Positions 1 to 12,235 are shown, numbered from the stretch's first letter. The stretch: DNA of 64,000 bases from Anniella stebbinsi (GCA_029215795.1 JARDYH010000005.1:163085814-163149813), one strand, 5' to 3'. A program made the numbers and translations. Notes: a model not told the origin generated them from the sequence alone.

Positions 1-438
1 CAACAGTGTTTGTTTATTTTTTAACAATATTCATGAATTGTTTACATTCCAAATCGTATCTAAGCGATGTACAAAAACCACAGTGTAAGATCGCAATGAA
101 ATACTGTTTGTTACTGTTGTATACAAAATATTACCTTTCTGGGAATCCTTGTCGGAAAAAGGATGTTTTCAGTAGGCGCCAAAAACCCAGAAGGGGTGGT
201 GCCTCTCTAATTTGTAGTGGTAAGGAATTCCACTTAAGCAGTGCCAGATCTGGGGGCATAGTTTAACTGTTGGTATACTCCACAGAGTCCCTCCCCCATT
301 TTTTTTTAAAGAGAGAGTTGTAGTGATTGTACTATTGTGTGATTTTCCTGTTGAGTCAGTATTAATTTAATTCTGGTTCTGTGGTATTGTTTCTAGTGTG
401 GGGCCTTTGAGCATGAAATTTAATTTGGGGGGGCTCCA

Positions 439-783
439 ATGATCATCTTTGGGAGTGGGGCTGGGGGGACCTTTGTGGTTGGTGCAAAAGGGGAATTTGG
501 GGACGCCTTTTCAGCTGTGACTTGCAGGCTTGTGGTCTCTTTTTGCTCATCAGACAACACAGGAGATGGAATGGTGTCTAGTAATGGCGCTGAGGAGGAA
601 ATGGCAGAGACAGAAGGTATTAACATTATCCAGGTTGATGAGGAAGGCAGCAATGAAGACAGTGGTAAGAGCTGGATCATTGGCTATCTCACTGGGAAAG
701 AGAGTGGTTGTCCTGCTTTTGTGGGGTGGGTTCTGGAGAAATCGCAATGTTCTGTGTGCCAAGTGACTACACTGATTTTCTAA
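439..783 (+). other. Exon-like open stretch, not recognised
   Basis: An open frame of 114 codons. Within it, bases from about 555 to 664 have the form of an internal exon: an AG acceptor after a pyrimidine-rich run (ending ctcatcag) and a GTAAGA donor. The enclosed peptide is acidic (EEEMAETEG..., DEEGSNEDSG). No known domain is visible. It could be an exon of the MYB-like transposon gene whose last exon is at 3850, but the 3-kb distance makes this speculative. A chance open frame is equally possible. Confidence 0.2.
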
Positions 784-1375
784 CAGGTTCAGTGATGTGG
801 GCCAGAATTATTTTTCCACAGAAAATTTTCCATTGCACAACTTCACTAGTAGTTACGAATAGATGCCAGTTGCAAATACAAATGCAATATTAGGCGAGCT
901 TGAAAGTTTTAGAGTCGTAATTAGAGATGTGAAGGCTGGGTGGGGGGGGGGGGGGGAGAGAGACTGGAATAACTCTGGGGTAAAAACACTTTTTTCCAAG
1001 TTTTTGTTTTTTCCCCCCAAAAAATTGAACAGCTTTGGCTTATGAAATATCTTCTTTTAGAATTTATTTTGGTATTTATATATTATTACCCACCCAAAAT
1101 GATTTCTAAAAACTATGCAATAAGAACACTTTTATAGAAAGACTAGAGATGGAAAATGACTGGAAATAATGAAGCCATGGGGGAAATATATTTAGTCCTC
1201 TCTGTAAGATTCCCAGCATACTTATTTCTTTCATTCCATATTAAAATTATTGATCTAAAGAATATTTTACTGATAGACATTTATGCTCAGTTTGCAACTC
1301 AGTAGAGTCATATTCTTGACAGTTTGGTTTTCATCCTACAGAGTTCTGTTTTTCTGATGCTGTCGAAGTCAATCA
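784..1375. other. No gene seen; poly-G tract
   Basis: AT-rich, with a run of G near 942-956. No coding or repeat signal was recognised. Confidence 0.5.
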
Positions 1376-1530
1376 ATGTAGTTCTAATCTATTTATTTAT
1401 TTACTTTTATTTATTTATTTTATTTCTAACCTGCCTCTCCATCCAGATTGAGGCGGGGAACAACAATAAATATAAATACAAGAATCATAAAATAGATAAA
1501 ACATTAAAACAAATACATTATTAAAAACAT
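1376..1530 (-). mobile_element. L2/CR1-like LINE 3' tail (antisense), family A
   Basis: The sequence runs ATTTATTTATTT..., then 'cctgcctctccatccagattgaggcgggg' in shorter pieces, then an A-rich stretch with aaaacatt motifs. It matches the antisense tail at 51540-51640 and the sense tail at 56190-56310. This is the terminal part of a non-LTR element whose end carries an (ATTT)n or (TTA)n tail. Confidence 0.6.
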
Positions 1531-1651
1531 TCAGACAGTACTAACTGAGTTTACTTGTAAAAGTTTTAAAATACAATGATAATTTTATGAGCAAATGAAG
1601 TTATACATAAAATAACTTTAGGAACAGAAAGCCTGCTTTATGTTCCTCATG

Positions 1652-1787
1652 CAGCCTTCCCCAACTTGGTGCCCTCCGGATGTTTTGGACTACAGTGCCC
1701 AGCATTCCCAACCATTTGCTATGCTGTCTGAGGATGATGGGAGCTAAAGTCCAAAATATTTGGAAGTCACTATGTTGGGGAAGGCTG
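1652..1787. mobile_element. Short palindromic MITE, CAGCCTTCCCCAAC family
   Basis: It starts CAGCCTTCCCCAACTTGG and ends GTTGGGGAAGGCTG, a good terminal inverted repeat. The middle has the usual 'ggactacagtgccc' and 'gatgggagctaaagtcc' segments. Further copies lie near 27322, 41990, 44378, 46572, 46990, 58828 and 60662. Confidence 0.8.
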
Positions 1788-2249
1788 TCTTAAAGCTACT
1801 TTAGAGAAGTATTGCTTATTTTTCAATTTTTCCAAAATTTCCATACTCCCCTCCCCCAAAAAACATTTTTTTTTCTCATGGCCTCAAAATTTCCGGAAAT
1901 TTTTCAACTCTAGTTTGTAATTAATGTTTTTCCAGTGTTTATCCATAGCAAGTATGTGAGAGAATACAGATATGTCAATGCAATACATTTTTGTCTCAAT
2001 GTGAAGTAGAACTAATAAGTAGTGACAGTAAAACTGAAGGTGCCCTAACAACTTTAATGTAAGAGAGTTAATTTCTTCTTGAAATAGATGAGTGGTTGTC
2101 AGCATATTATGCACATTTCTTTAGGTTGCTAAATATATTAATGTTTTTTTCCTTAAATTTAAACAATGTAAGGGGGGAAATACATGCTATTGTCTTTAAA
2201 GTTTTACAGGTATTCCAATAAAAATGTCTACAAAATATCACATTTAAAG
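1788..2249. other. No gene seen; AT-rich
   Basis: AT-rich spacer. Short open frames on the minus strand show no recognisable domain. Confidence 0.5.
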
Positions 2250-2375
2250 GCACAATCCTACACATGTTTAGACTGAAAAAAGTCCTACAGCTCTCTGCAT
2301 GTCCCAGCCGGCATAGCTGCCTGGGACATGCTGGGAGTTGTATGACCTTTTTTCGTCTCAACAAGCGTAGGATTG
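2250..2375. mobile_element. Palindromic MITE, AATCCTA family
   Basis: Near-palindrome: it begins cacaatcctacacatgttta and ends with the inverse (aagcgtaggattg). The arms carry 'gtcctacag...catgtcccagc' and its complement 'gggacatgctgggagttgta'. Other copies are at 25345 and 36063. Confidence 0.75.
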
Positions 2376-2629
2376 ACCCTAAGTCACGTTATGTGCACTT
2401 CAATTTTTTCCTCAGATATCTCAGCTCAAATACTTCCAGTGTATCGGAACAAAAAATGAACATGGGTTACTTTTTTAGTTTTGTTTACTCAACGCAAGTA
2501 AAATATCCATGCTAATTTCAATCACTCTGAGGCATCAGAAAATGGAGGCATAGGAAAAATTTTCCAAGTCAGCATTTTCCAGGAAACCCACATTACTAAG
2601 GACATAGTGTCCTGGAAGAGCATCCCAGG

Positions 2630-2998
2630 ACCATAGGATTTTTCAGTGTTTCTCTTCTGAGGTCACAGACATGGCTATGGCCTCAGGAGGGGACTTCGTA
2701 TTCCAATCCCTCCCCCACATTCCTGCGCCCTCCTGCAGCTGCTAGCACTGAGGTCACAAAAGCGACCTTGGATGACCTCGTAAGGTGCATTTTGGTGGAC
2801 TGGGAAAGGGAGCGGGAGAGAAGAAGTCAGGATCTGAAGAATCCCGTGGCTTCTCCATCACCCGTTCCCTCCTACTGCAAGTAAGTGAGCTGGCGGGTCT
2901 TGGAGGTCCATCTAGCTGGGTTGCGGGGGAAGGATGGGTGGCACAGTCACCTCCATCCTTCTGCCAGCAACAGCCTGGAATGGCATAGGATTTTTCCG
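2630..2998. repeat. Possible repeat bounded by 'cataggatttttc'
   Basis: The phrase cataggatttttc occurs near both ends (about 2633 and 2982), and the interior is GC-richer. It may be a non-autonomous element. No TIR or TSD was proven. Confidence 0.25.
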
Positions 2999-3191
2999 TC
3001 TAATGGCCGATTGCACCCTAGTTGTGTTTCACTCTGAATCTTTGTATTCTTTCAGGTGTGCGCAGGTGTGTACAATGTATTTGTCTTGTTGTGCAGCAGC
3101 GAGCTGCACAATTTACTTTTATCTGTGTTGCTCTATTTTGCTCTGTTTTGCTCTTAAATCTTTGCTTTATTTCCACCCTAAAATTTAACGC

Positions 3192-3257
3192 AGGAAGAGA
3201 TCTGGATTCTCAGAGACCCCAAGTAAGCCCTGAGGTTCAGGATCCCCTAGACAATGT
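3192..3257 (+). other. Putative internal exon of the MYB-like gene
   Basis: A TTTAACGCAG acceptor is followed by a short open stretch (GRDLDSQRPQVSPEVQDPLDNV) and a GTATGT donor near 3259. It lies upstream of, and on the same strand as, the MYB-like last exon at 3850. Assignment is by position and splice signals only. Confidence 0.25.
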
Positions 3258-3547
3258 GGGTATGTATTGCAAATGCACAACTTTTTATTTATTTATTTTG
3301 TCCACAACAAAATGCCTGACAATGTTTTCCTATATGCCTGAAATGGGGTTGGATACAGATGACTCAGCATTGCAGTGTATCCAATTAACTAGACATCTGG
3401 ATTATAGCACAGACACAGAGAATATAGAAGTCAATAATATACAGTAGTTATGCTGTGGGATGAGGCAATAATGGTACAGTTTGGAATGAGGCAAATTCCC
3501 CTGTCTCACTTTCGGAGTTAAAAATGTATGTGTGTATGAAAATAAGA

Positions 3548-3770
3548 CAAGCCCTGCTGGATCAGACCAAAGGATCCATCTAGTCCACCATTCTTTTCCC
3601 ACAGTGGCCAACCAGCTGCCCACAGGAATCCCACAAGCAGGACATGAGTGCAACAGCACCTCCCAGCCATGTTCCCCAGGAACTGGTGTACATAGGAACA
3701 TTGCCTCTGACACTGGAGGTAGCATACAGCTATCAGGACCAATAGCCATTGAAAGCCTTCTCCTTTTGTG
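3548..3770 (+). repeat. Interspersed repeat, 'GGATCAGACCA' family
   Basis: Begins 'agccctgctggatcagacca' and continues with 'cagtggccaaccagctgcc', 'caggacatgagtgcaacag' and 'caggaccaatagccattga'. At least eight related copies occur in this window in both orientations. Unclassified here; similar repeats are widespread in reptile genomes. It lies in the presumed intron before the MYB-like exon. Confidence 0.7.
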
Positions 3771-3849
3771 TCTCTGTGTGTTGAAAATTGGTAATTGTAT
3801 CTGTCCTATCCATTTCTGAAAAACATGGTGGTTGTTTTTTCCTCCACAG

Positions 3850-4399
3850 AAGATGCTGCCGCTGCCAATCCAAAGGCCTCGCTGCCTCCCGGAACCCGCC
3901 TTTCCATGATGAGGAGCAAGAAGAAGAGGGATAGGGCAGAGAGCATGTTCCAAGTCTTTATGCAGCAGGCCAAAGACGAGTACAGGATGGAGCAGGAGGA
4001 GATGGGCCGTGACAGAGGGGTATTGGAAAGGTTCTTGAAGGTGTTCGAGCAGGAAGCAGCAGATAGCAGAGAGGAGAGGAGACAATGTTTGGAGTCTATG
4101 CGGGCAAACTGCGACATTTTGCAGGGCATTGTCGGCAGCTTGAACAAGCTGACTGATGCCATTGTCAGCCAGCAACAAACCAGTGCCGGGAACCCATCTT
4201 CCACTCGGCACCCACTTCATTCTGCCACTCACAAGGAGAATTTACCGCACAATCCCGTCCCTGTGGCAAGGAATGTTCTGCCGCAAGAAGCGTTGCCCTC
4301 TCACCCTACCAGTTCTACCAGCACCCCACCCAAAAGTGGCCCGCGTAGGCCCACGGCTGTGACTCACACTCCACCTAGGGTTATGTGTAATCTTGGGTA
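3850..4399 (+). CDS. Last exon of a transposon-type MYB/SANT-like protein (PIF/Harbinger partner)
   Basis: The open frame runs through 3795-4400, but the coding exon most likely starts after the acceptor TTTTTCCTCCACAG, so the upstream ATG at 3795 is intronic. The product (about 180 residues) has no MYB domain itself. It has the C-terminal architecture of MYB/SANT-like proteins that accompany Harbinger transposases: a KKKRDRAESMFQVF segment, a charged helix rich in E, R and Q (likely coiled coil), then a Pro/Ser/Thr-rich tail. The MYB domain would be on upstream exons that I could not locate. A Harbinger transposase remnant lies on the opposite strand 1.3 kb downstream, the usual divergent or convergent two-gene arrangement. 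In that family the MYB-like protein helps nuclear import and DNA binding of the transposase. This exon is free of stops. The alternative is a domesticated MSANTD-type host gene. Confidence 0.6.
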
Positions 4400-5689
4400 A
4401 CGGACGACAAAGCATCCCCTTTGGACTCTTATTCTTAAAAGGTACTGGAATGTGGCCTGGAGTTGGGCTGAGAGGGAAGCCACTAACAGATGTGTTTTCA
4501 AGGATGCGGCCATGGGATGAGGCTAGACTCCTTCGAGGGGAAGGAGGCCATTGAAAAAAGACAAGAAGTGTAACAGTGCGCATGGGCACTATGAAGGAAG
4601 TCCCATTATATGTAAGGTAGCTTTCTCCCTTTGTGTGCACTAACCTTGGCAGATTCTAGACAGATCTCCTTCCTGTTCCTTCTCATTGTTACGGTGGCTT
4701 CTCCTGGCAGCCATCAAAGCAGCAAGGAGAATCAACCTAATAAAGGATTAACTCTCACTGCGATGGCTGGGACCTACTCTCTGATAATTGTATCTAGGAG
4801 TTTCTCATTCTCTCTCTCTCTCTCTCTCTGACACACCCACCATCCATTTTTTACAAGTCTTGCAAGGTGGCTTCCAGTTGTCCCAACTTGGCACATCAAG
4901 TCAACGGAAGGGGGAGTGTTCACAAGACAGCAAGATCCCTTCAATTGTTCCATTGCAGGAAAAACTGCTTTGATATGCTTAAACATAGAGCTACTGCAGG
5001 GGTTGTGGGGCAGTTTCAGCCCCCCGCAGGCCCCACTCCTGCCCACAAAATTCACCTTGCGCCTCATGGCGGAAGCAAAATAAGACAATGGTGTGCTGCC
5101 AAAATTTAGCAGCAAACTGATAGAGAGTGGCAATTTGATCAAATAGAGCTTGTTCTCAAGCTAAATTTGACCTATTTACTGCTCTGTAGTGGTAAGCAGA
5201 TGAGTTTTTTTTACCACCACAAACTTCAGGGTCACAGGGGCCACATACAGGCTATTCTCTGTCATTTCTGTTTTCGAGAAAAGGTTCAGAAGCCCTCTAT
5301 CTCCTCATAGTTCACCTGTTAGGAATCCCCCCCCCCCCCAAGGAAACAATGAGGAATTCATATAGCGAGCTTCCTTGAAAATTGTGGTTTTCAAGGGAAA
5401 ACTGAGCATCCCTTGCTGAATTCTCTTGGCGTTGTTTTAATTTCATTAGCACACATAACATACTGCTGCCGTAACACTATGCATTCAATTTCAGCAAATA
5501 ACATGTACTAAACTGCATATGACTGAACCAAGATGGCATAATGAAGCTAATTTTACTTGCAAAAAAGAATGCACAACATACAGACACGTGAAGGTGCCAG
5601 GTCTGTTTCATTATGCACCACCTTGTCTCCCCCTCCCACCCTTCTTGTCATAAGGGTGGCAATTCTTATTCCATTCAGGAATCAGTATG
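4400..5689. other. No gene seen; (TC)n and poly-C tracts
   Basis: Holds a (TC)n microsatellite at about 4808-4830, an aataaa near 4738 and a poly-C run at 5326-5338. An open frame at 4774-5142 on minus is low-complexity in part and has no recognised domain. Confidence 0.5.
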
Positions 5690-6790
5690 GGCTCTGTATG
5701 TTGGGACCATCCTGCACTACCTGTCCCTTAGTTTCATAAATGTTGTGCAGCACAACATAAGCTGTCACCACAGCATTCTGGTGGCAGCCTAGCAGTGAGG
5801 AATACTGATCTTGCCCCAGGTCTGTTGAAGGGATGCTCTATTATATTGTGACCGTGGTTGGACTTCCTGTTGAAGATGGTCTCCTGTTGGAGGTTCCCTC
5901 ATAAGGTTCATGACCCATTTCCACATAGGTTAAATGCCATCTGCCTCTAATAGTGGAATCTGCATGCTGCACATGGTTATTCTAGGGTTCCCAAGAAACA
6001 AAATCAACGACACTTATAGTCTGGCACAGTCCAGTTTTATGGAATGCAAATGCATCATGGTTTCTCCACTCTACTTTGATGGCTGTGAAACAGCCTGTGT
6101 GGTAAGTTCCTTGAAGTGAGATGATGTAGAAATTCTTGCAAGCCTGCCCCTTAGGAGCATGTATGGGCAGATGTGTCCCATCAACAGCACCGATCCAGTG
6201 AGGGAACACTATCTTCCCCAAACAACCCATGCGCTATAGCAGAGAAAGGGCCAGTTAACAATACTGGGTTGTATCCAATGTTAGCGTAAGTCCCATTCAG
6301 TTCAATGGGCCTACTCTAGGGCTAAATGGATGCAACCCATAGGATTGTCATGGTTGTGCTGGTTACAGTGCCACCCTGAAAGTGCCCACATGTTGAAAGG
6401 CAGCCACCATGTGCGTGCAAGTGCCCAAAAGGGCAGCTTGTAAGAATATGTTTTGTCAATCTGTCTGTTGAAAACCAATATTAAATTGATGAGGGCTAGA
6501 AAAAAAATATTTCATAACTGCACAAATACTGTTCTTGCACTTCCCATCCCACAATGGTCCACGGGTGAAATTATGATTACCACAACTACATAGTGAATGA
6601 GTGTTATTTTGAAATTTTACAAATGTTACATGTGTCTTTTAAAATTTAGTTTAAAAAACCCTACATTTTGAGAGTTGCCTGAATAGATTGTCGAATCGCC
6701 AGGTAGAAGCTGAATGGCAAAGTCTCCCATTGTGGACTTCCTGACTCCAAACTGTAACAACTGTGCAATAATATTGTAGAAGAGAAAGCC
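5690..6790 (-). pseudogene. PIF/Harbinger (HARBI1-like) transposase remnant
   Basis: Read on the minus strand, pieces of a Harbinger DDE transposase appear in order but in shifting frames. Near 6790-6660 is LLQFGVRKSTMG (the 'fGvskstv' helix-turn-helix region). At 6230-5982 is FPHWIGAVDGTHLPIHAP (first catalytic Asp in GAVDGTH) followed by a segment with FAFHKTG. Near 5940 is IRGRWH (the 'LKGRW' region after the catalytic Glu), and at about 5765-5725 is AYVVLHNIYETKGQ (the conserved 'LHNICE' block). Stops and frameshifts between the pieces show it is dead. Only the 5982-6230 part is a single open frame. With the MYB-like exon on the other strand it marks an old autonomous Harbinger element. 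I found no TIRs. Confidence 0.75.
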
Positions 6791-8590
6791 ACTATCCATC
6801 TATAGCGACACATTTCTCTATGGTGATGGCTTCACAGTTGGTAGTTGCCTACCCCTGGAATTTGGGTCAGAGGATCTCTAGAAATAGGATTCCTCTGCTT
6901 GTCTGGAAATGCACAATCTAGTGTTCGGTTTCTCAGATTTGGAGCATAAACTACTTCCACCAATGGTCACTAGCAGGGTAGAACTGTCAGTGCCCTGGTA
7001 TTAGATCAAGGTGAGTGTGGCTATATAGCACTAAGAAATCACACCAAATCTCTGGATAAGTGGGGAGGAACTTTGGGATCATTGAAGGGATCCAAGGTGT
7101 TGGATGTAGTCCACTTGTACTCAAGGTACCTGAGAATTTGAATGAGGGAACCTAATCTATGTAAGTACACTAGAAACAACCACATATTGCTTCCCTTTTT
7201 ACTTCTTCCTCCTCTTCCTTGGCTTTTTTTTTCTCCCTGAGTTGACTTTGAGGTTGTAAATTTCTTGCCCTCTTATCTTCTGTAAAGCACCATGCATACT
7301 GATGGTGCAATATTTATAAATCCTTCAAGTGAGGAAACACAGTAATTTGGGTATCTCCAAGGCAGAGCCTGAGACCACCACTGCACCTATAGGGTACTCC
7401 CCTGCTGCCTGCTCTCTACCTGCTCCCTGCCTGCCTGGGTATCGTAATCTGAGCAGGCAGGAGCAACGATGCTTCTGTATGGGAGCCACAAACTATCCAC
7501 CTGGCTAAGGATGTGAGGGAGAGGGTGGGGAAAAGCAAAGGGCAACGGTAGAAGGCAGGAAATACTGGACGGCGGGCAAGAAAAATGGAGAGGGAAGGAA
7601 AGAAACCCCACGGACAATGGGGTATGAGAGATGGAGAAATCGGAGCAGGGCCCAAGCAGCTCTTTTGTGTACTGTGCATGTCTCTTACACATGCACACAA
7701 AACACATAGAGATGAGGGTGGTGGGATTCCCAATATGTTATGATATGCAAGGGCCATCTTGTCGCACCCACTGATGCTCAGCGTTCTGTGACTACTAGGC
7801 TCACTTAATCCTCGGATTGTGGGCGGGGGAGGGAGGTGTTGCGGGTGGATTGCTTCCATTTATTTGGTGCTTTTAAAACAACCTTTTCTTTGGGTTTCTG
7901 AAAATTTTGGGGTTTCCCCAAGCATGCTAATATCTCCCTCTTATTCCTTACTGGCCGCCTTTTGGTTCTGTTTCTCTTGGCACTCACCGCCTGGATTCAC
8001 TGTTAGAGGGTTTTATATATTACATGTAAGCCTGCAAGTATAGCCGTCTTGTGGATGCATGAAGGGGATACATCTCTCTGGGATGGGCCGTTTCAAACGT
8101 TTGATGCCATGAATAGAAAAAAGCTTCCCCCAATGCTGTCATTATATAGTTTAGTTGCTAGGTGGCACTGGCCTTTTTTTCTTTTCTTTCTTTTTTTTTG
8201 ATGGTGTCAGGAGTTACCTGCTGCTGCCCTGTTCTTGTTGGAGAGAGACAATAAAGTTCTTGCCTAGTTTCCTGACTGGTGTGTCTTCCATGTCACCAAT
8301 CATCATCTGCTTAAGCTCAAATGGTGTTAGGCTTGGAGGTGAGACTCTGATGGTGATCGTAATGTTTGGGCAAATTCATAGGAGGAGGCAGTCCTTCAGG
8401 TAATCGTAGGACCTTCGCTTGTAGCAACCAACACTTTGTAACTGTGCTTGAAAATGGAGCAGCAACCAGCCTAGCTGTTTTAACAACTGCTGAATTATGG
8501 TAATCATAATTCAGACAGTTAATAATCTAGAAGATGTGATTTATACTAACCGAAGGTTCTGAGAATTCAACCCTATGTACAACACATTGA
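6791..8590. other. No gene seen
   Basis: Ordinary non-coding sequence. The longest open frame (7416-7859, minus) is Pro/Ser/Leu-rich with no recognisable domain and is probably chance. Confidence 0.5.
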
Positions 8591-8594
8591 TCAG

Positions 8595-8924
8595 GTTTGG
8601 ATGACAAGCTGTGGCTCATCGTGAGCTATGTAACCCACAATGAACTGCAGCACCTACAGGCATCATATTGCATATCCAACCCATGCTAGGGTTTTTTCTT
8701 GTGCTGCGAACCTGGGGCACATGGCTTATACTATGGTTAAATAACCCTCACATAGCCCATTGTCTGGTTTTAGAATTGTCTAACCCTCGTATAACCCACA
8801 CTTGCTGGGTTCACAGAATACAACAACCCCAGAGCAGGATTTGCATATTCAAAATGGCAGCCTCATGCAGCACAACCTCACTGTGGGTTAAATTACCCAT
8901 GGTGAGCTGTTGTGTCATCCAAAC
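8595..8924. mobile_element. hAT-like MITE with TIR GTTTGGATGACA
   Basis: Starts GTTTGGATGACAAGCTGTGG and ends GAGCTGTTGTGTCATCCAAAC, its inverse. The interior repeats motifs such as 'taaccca' and 'tgggtt'. Its end sequence resembles the elements at 25902 (TTTAGATGACACA) and 16410/42147 (TTCAGATGACA). Confidence 0.6.
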
Positions 8925-11700
8925 AGCATTATCCAACCTAGAGATTATCAGGACAAGGACAACTGTGGCCAATCTATTTCTGCCCAAGAGGGTAAACAGC
9001 TGTTACCCCAGCCTCAGCTGATAAAAGGCAATACATGCCATGGGTGCATCATGGCCTGTAGTGACAAAACTAGATCTACCAGTGCGCGCACACATACCGA
9101 CTACAAACCTGGCCTCGTGATTTCTCAGGTTAATCGAGAACAACATCATGGTTAATTCTGCACTAATGAAGTGCCCACTAAATAGTTGGGATTTTTGAAA
9201 TCTGCAGTTTGGCAGCTGGAGCTCATTATTTTTGGATTCGCAAATAGGACAGAGGATAGTGGGAGAGGACTGGTCTGCTGGCTGTTGATGCAATAGCGCT
9301 TAAGCTCTGCATTGTGAGCACCTTTTCCTTGCTGCTGTTTCTACAGCAGTGTGTCGGTCAAAGGATGCTCTTTCAGATGGTAAGTCACATGTTCCAGGAA
9401 CAATCTATAATAGTCTCCCTAAGCTTTCTGATGGTACTTCTATCAGGAACTGGACACAGACAAAACGACTTGCTTGTGCACTTGGAGTGTGATTATAGAA
9501 TAGCAAGCTGCCAGTTGTGATGGTCAGGACATGTGGAAAGGCAGGCAGGGCTTGTATATTGCAGGAACCCTGAGAGACACATTGCAGTCCATGTTGATGA
9601 AAGCTGTGCTAAGATTTGCTTTCACTGCAACGTAGCTGCTAATGATGGGCAAGTCTCTCTTCCACCACCTGTTTTAAAACAGGCTCAGGAAAAGCATCTT
9701 TGTTTACCTTCATTTTACAATTTTTAAATGTTATTTCTCAACCCATTTGACACTGCAGTGTTCACCTGCTAACGTCACTGGGAGTTTCCCAAAACCTGAT
9801 GGCTTTTCCCACTCCACTTACTTCCTGCTAAACAACATACCAGATGAGAGTGTGGCCTCCATTAGACTGTAGCATGGAAAAGTCCCAGGTACAAGGATCC
9901 ATGGGCACTGAAATTTCCATACCTCCCAACATCTTTAGTAGTGCCACAGGATCTTTGGGTATTATATTTCCTGTGGATCCTTGCATCTCACACATTGCCA
10001 TGCAAGACTCTACTGGAGGACCTGCAACATCACTGCTGTAGCTGCCAAATGGTAAATTCGGAAGGGAAAGGAACTGGGCACTTGCAGCTATAGCAAGGGA
10101 TATATGATGCTGGGTGAGCCTGGTCTGAATTGAGTCAGACTTCAGCATTTCTGTATCTGTGTCTGATTCAGACTGAACCTGTGGCTAAAATCCATAAGCT
10201 TGTATTTCGAGCACAGTACCATCACCTCCTTTCCAAGATTTGGCACAATTCCTAATTTTAGCTTTTGGAATTCATCACACGAGGCTAAAATCCAGCATCC
10301 TTACTGGGGCTTTCTGCTTCCGGTTTCTTTCTGGGATTATGATGGGCTCCTTTACATGGTGGAAACATGATTTGAGTTGAATTGAAAGCTTCCTTTTTCT
10401 ATCTTTTCTATTTCTAGTAGCTGAATTATACCGCAATGCTGGCATTTCACACGTCCAATTGATTGGAATAACGCCCTTTATCATGTTATCTCCGATCTTT
10501 TTGAAAGCAGGATAAAGGTCATAAACTCCAGGAGGGGCCCTGGAAGTTGACACTGTCATCTAAAGGACCTGCAAACTTCCACGAGCAGCCAATCTTGATT
10601 GCATTATATAAGCCCCATGTAAAAGAGCTCTTAATAGGAGTCATTCGCCTAATATGGGAGGCAGGAAGATGCATCTGGATCAAGGACTAAACCTGCCCTC
10701 GTTAACTCTGCATCAAGTAGGGACAAAATTAAGAGGGGGCAGCTGTTGCATCCCATATTACAACCCATTTATTTGGAGCAACAGAACTTAAGGTGAACTT
10801 TAAAGAATGGAGCTTTCAGCATTCAGTAAAGCACAGCCTTGGGTCCTATTTGCAATGGCAAACAGGAGTTGTATACATCTGTTGTGTGTATGTGTGTTAC
10901 AAGTTCACAAGTGTGACCCTATTTTCATCAGTGAAATGGTGAGAGGGTGTGAAAACTATTATCCTATCTTTCGTGTTGTTCTACAGGACTACTGAATTTA
11001 TTTATATGAAGCATTTTTACCATACTCTTCAGCTGAAACGGGCTCCCAGACTGGCTTGCAAAGGTAAGTAATGATAAAAGAGTCTGAGGCCTCAGGCTTA
11101 CAGTCTAAAAGGCATGATAGGAAAAGGGATTGGGAAGAAGGGGGGAAAGCAAACCTGGGCTCTAGTTCTTAGTTACAAAGTTCTTATACTGACCAGATGG
11201 AATAGAAACAAGGAGAGAAGAGCCAAGCATTGCTGGTGTCTTAGCAGAGTTGACGGAGTGGCCCTCCTTCTCATCACTCCCTCTGCTGCTGCCAGGTGAC
11301 AGTTGAGGGAAGAGCCTGACGGAGCTCACTTGCTTCCCTTTTAGTGCCAGGCATTCATGTTGTACATATCAGTGATAACTGAAGCATAGCAGAGCTGCAC
11401 AGAAGTCTTCAAAGTCATTCAGGGGAAACTTGGAGGAGTGGAGGGGTTAGAAGTTTATCAGGAGTTCCTCAATGATGAACTAAATGGTCTGAGGCCAAGA
11501 TAATCTAATAGGCTTGAGGGAGATACTCCCAAGTTTGAGGGAGATACTTGTTAAAGTGCCTTCCCTGGACTTCATACCTCAGTGAACTTACCTGGTGGCA
11601 GTGGCAGGCAGCTAAGGGACACCATTTTAAATTTCCTATCAGTAACTTTCTAGTGTCTTGTATGGGATTTGGGGAAGCAGCTGTAATTAGGATAAAGACA
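8925..11700. other. No gene seen
   Basis: Non-coding. Short frames at 9003-9293, 9828-10148 and 10275-10559 (minus) carry no domain that I recognise. 10980-11060 resembles decayed LINE tail sequence. Confidence 0.45.
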
Positions 11701-11744
11701 GAACAGGAGTGGATCAGGGTTTTTTTTTACCCTGTAGCCAGTCT

Positions 11745-12045
11745 TCACTTTCATCTATTCAGCCATCTACATGGCAGACAAGAAGCAGGGCCTTCCTGGT
11801 GGTGGTGTCCAGGTTCTGGGATGTTCTTCCCAGGGAGTGTCATTCGGAGCCTACCTTGATGTTGTGCTGGGAACAGGCAAATGCCTTTTTTATGCTCCCA
11901 AGGCATTGTGAATTTTATATTTTTAGTCGTTTTGTTTGTGCTGCTCTGCCACCTGCTGTTGTAGATGTTGTTGCACTGTGCTTTTATTTGTATTATAAAG
12001 CCATCTTGGGGAAAGATTTCACCCCTAATGACAGGATAAAGAAAT
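11745..12045 (+). mobile_element. L2/CR1-like LINE 3' end (sense), decayed
   Basis: Contains the 'gccttcctggtggtggtgtcc' and 'ctgggatgttcttcccaggga' segments that correspond to the C-terminal 'P.lWN.LP' block of these reverse transcriptases. An AT-rich 3' tail ends with 'tgacaggataaagaaataaat'. Confidence 0.55.
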
Positions 12046-12059
12046 AAATGGCTCGGCCA

Positions 12060-12235
12060 GTCATTTTGGGATTATTATTATTATTTACATTTATATACTG
12101 CACCATAGCCAAAGCTCTCTGGGCGGTTTACGAAAGTTAAAAACACTGAACATTAAAAACCAATATACAAAATGTAAAACTATAAAAAGCATAAAAACAG
12201 ATTGCATACAATATCCATTTACGCTTGTTTGGATG
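12060..12235 (-). mobile_element. L2-like LINE 3' tail (antisense), family B
   Basis: (ATT)n then 'catagccaaagctctctggg', 'ggtttacgaaagttaaaaac' and 'caatatacaaaatgtaaaac'. It is the inverse of the tail at 52130-52255 and matches 38640-38770. Confidence 0.7.

Noticed and set aside
3402..4232. 276-codon open frame on minus
   Set aside because: It is the antisense shadow of the MYB-like exon and the neighbouring repeat, with no domain of its own.
7416..7859. 147-codon frame on minus
   Set aside because: Pro/Ser/Leu-rich with no known domain, no splice or promoter support; probably chance.
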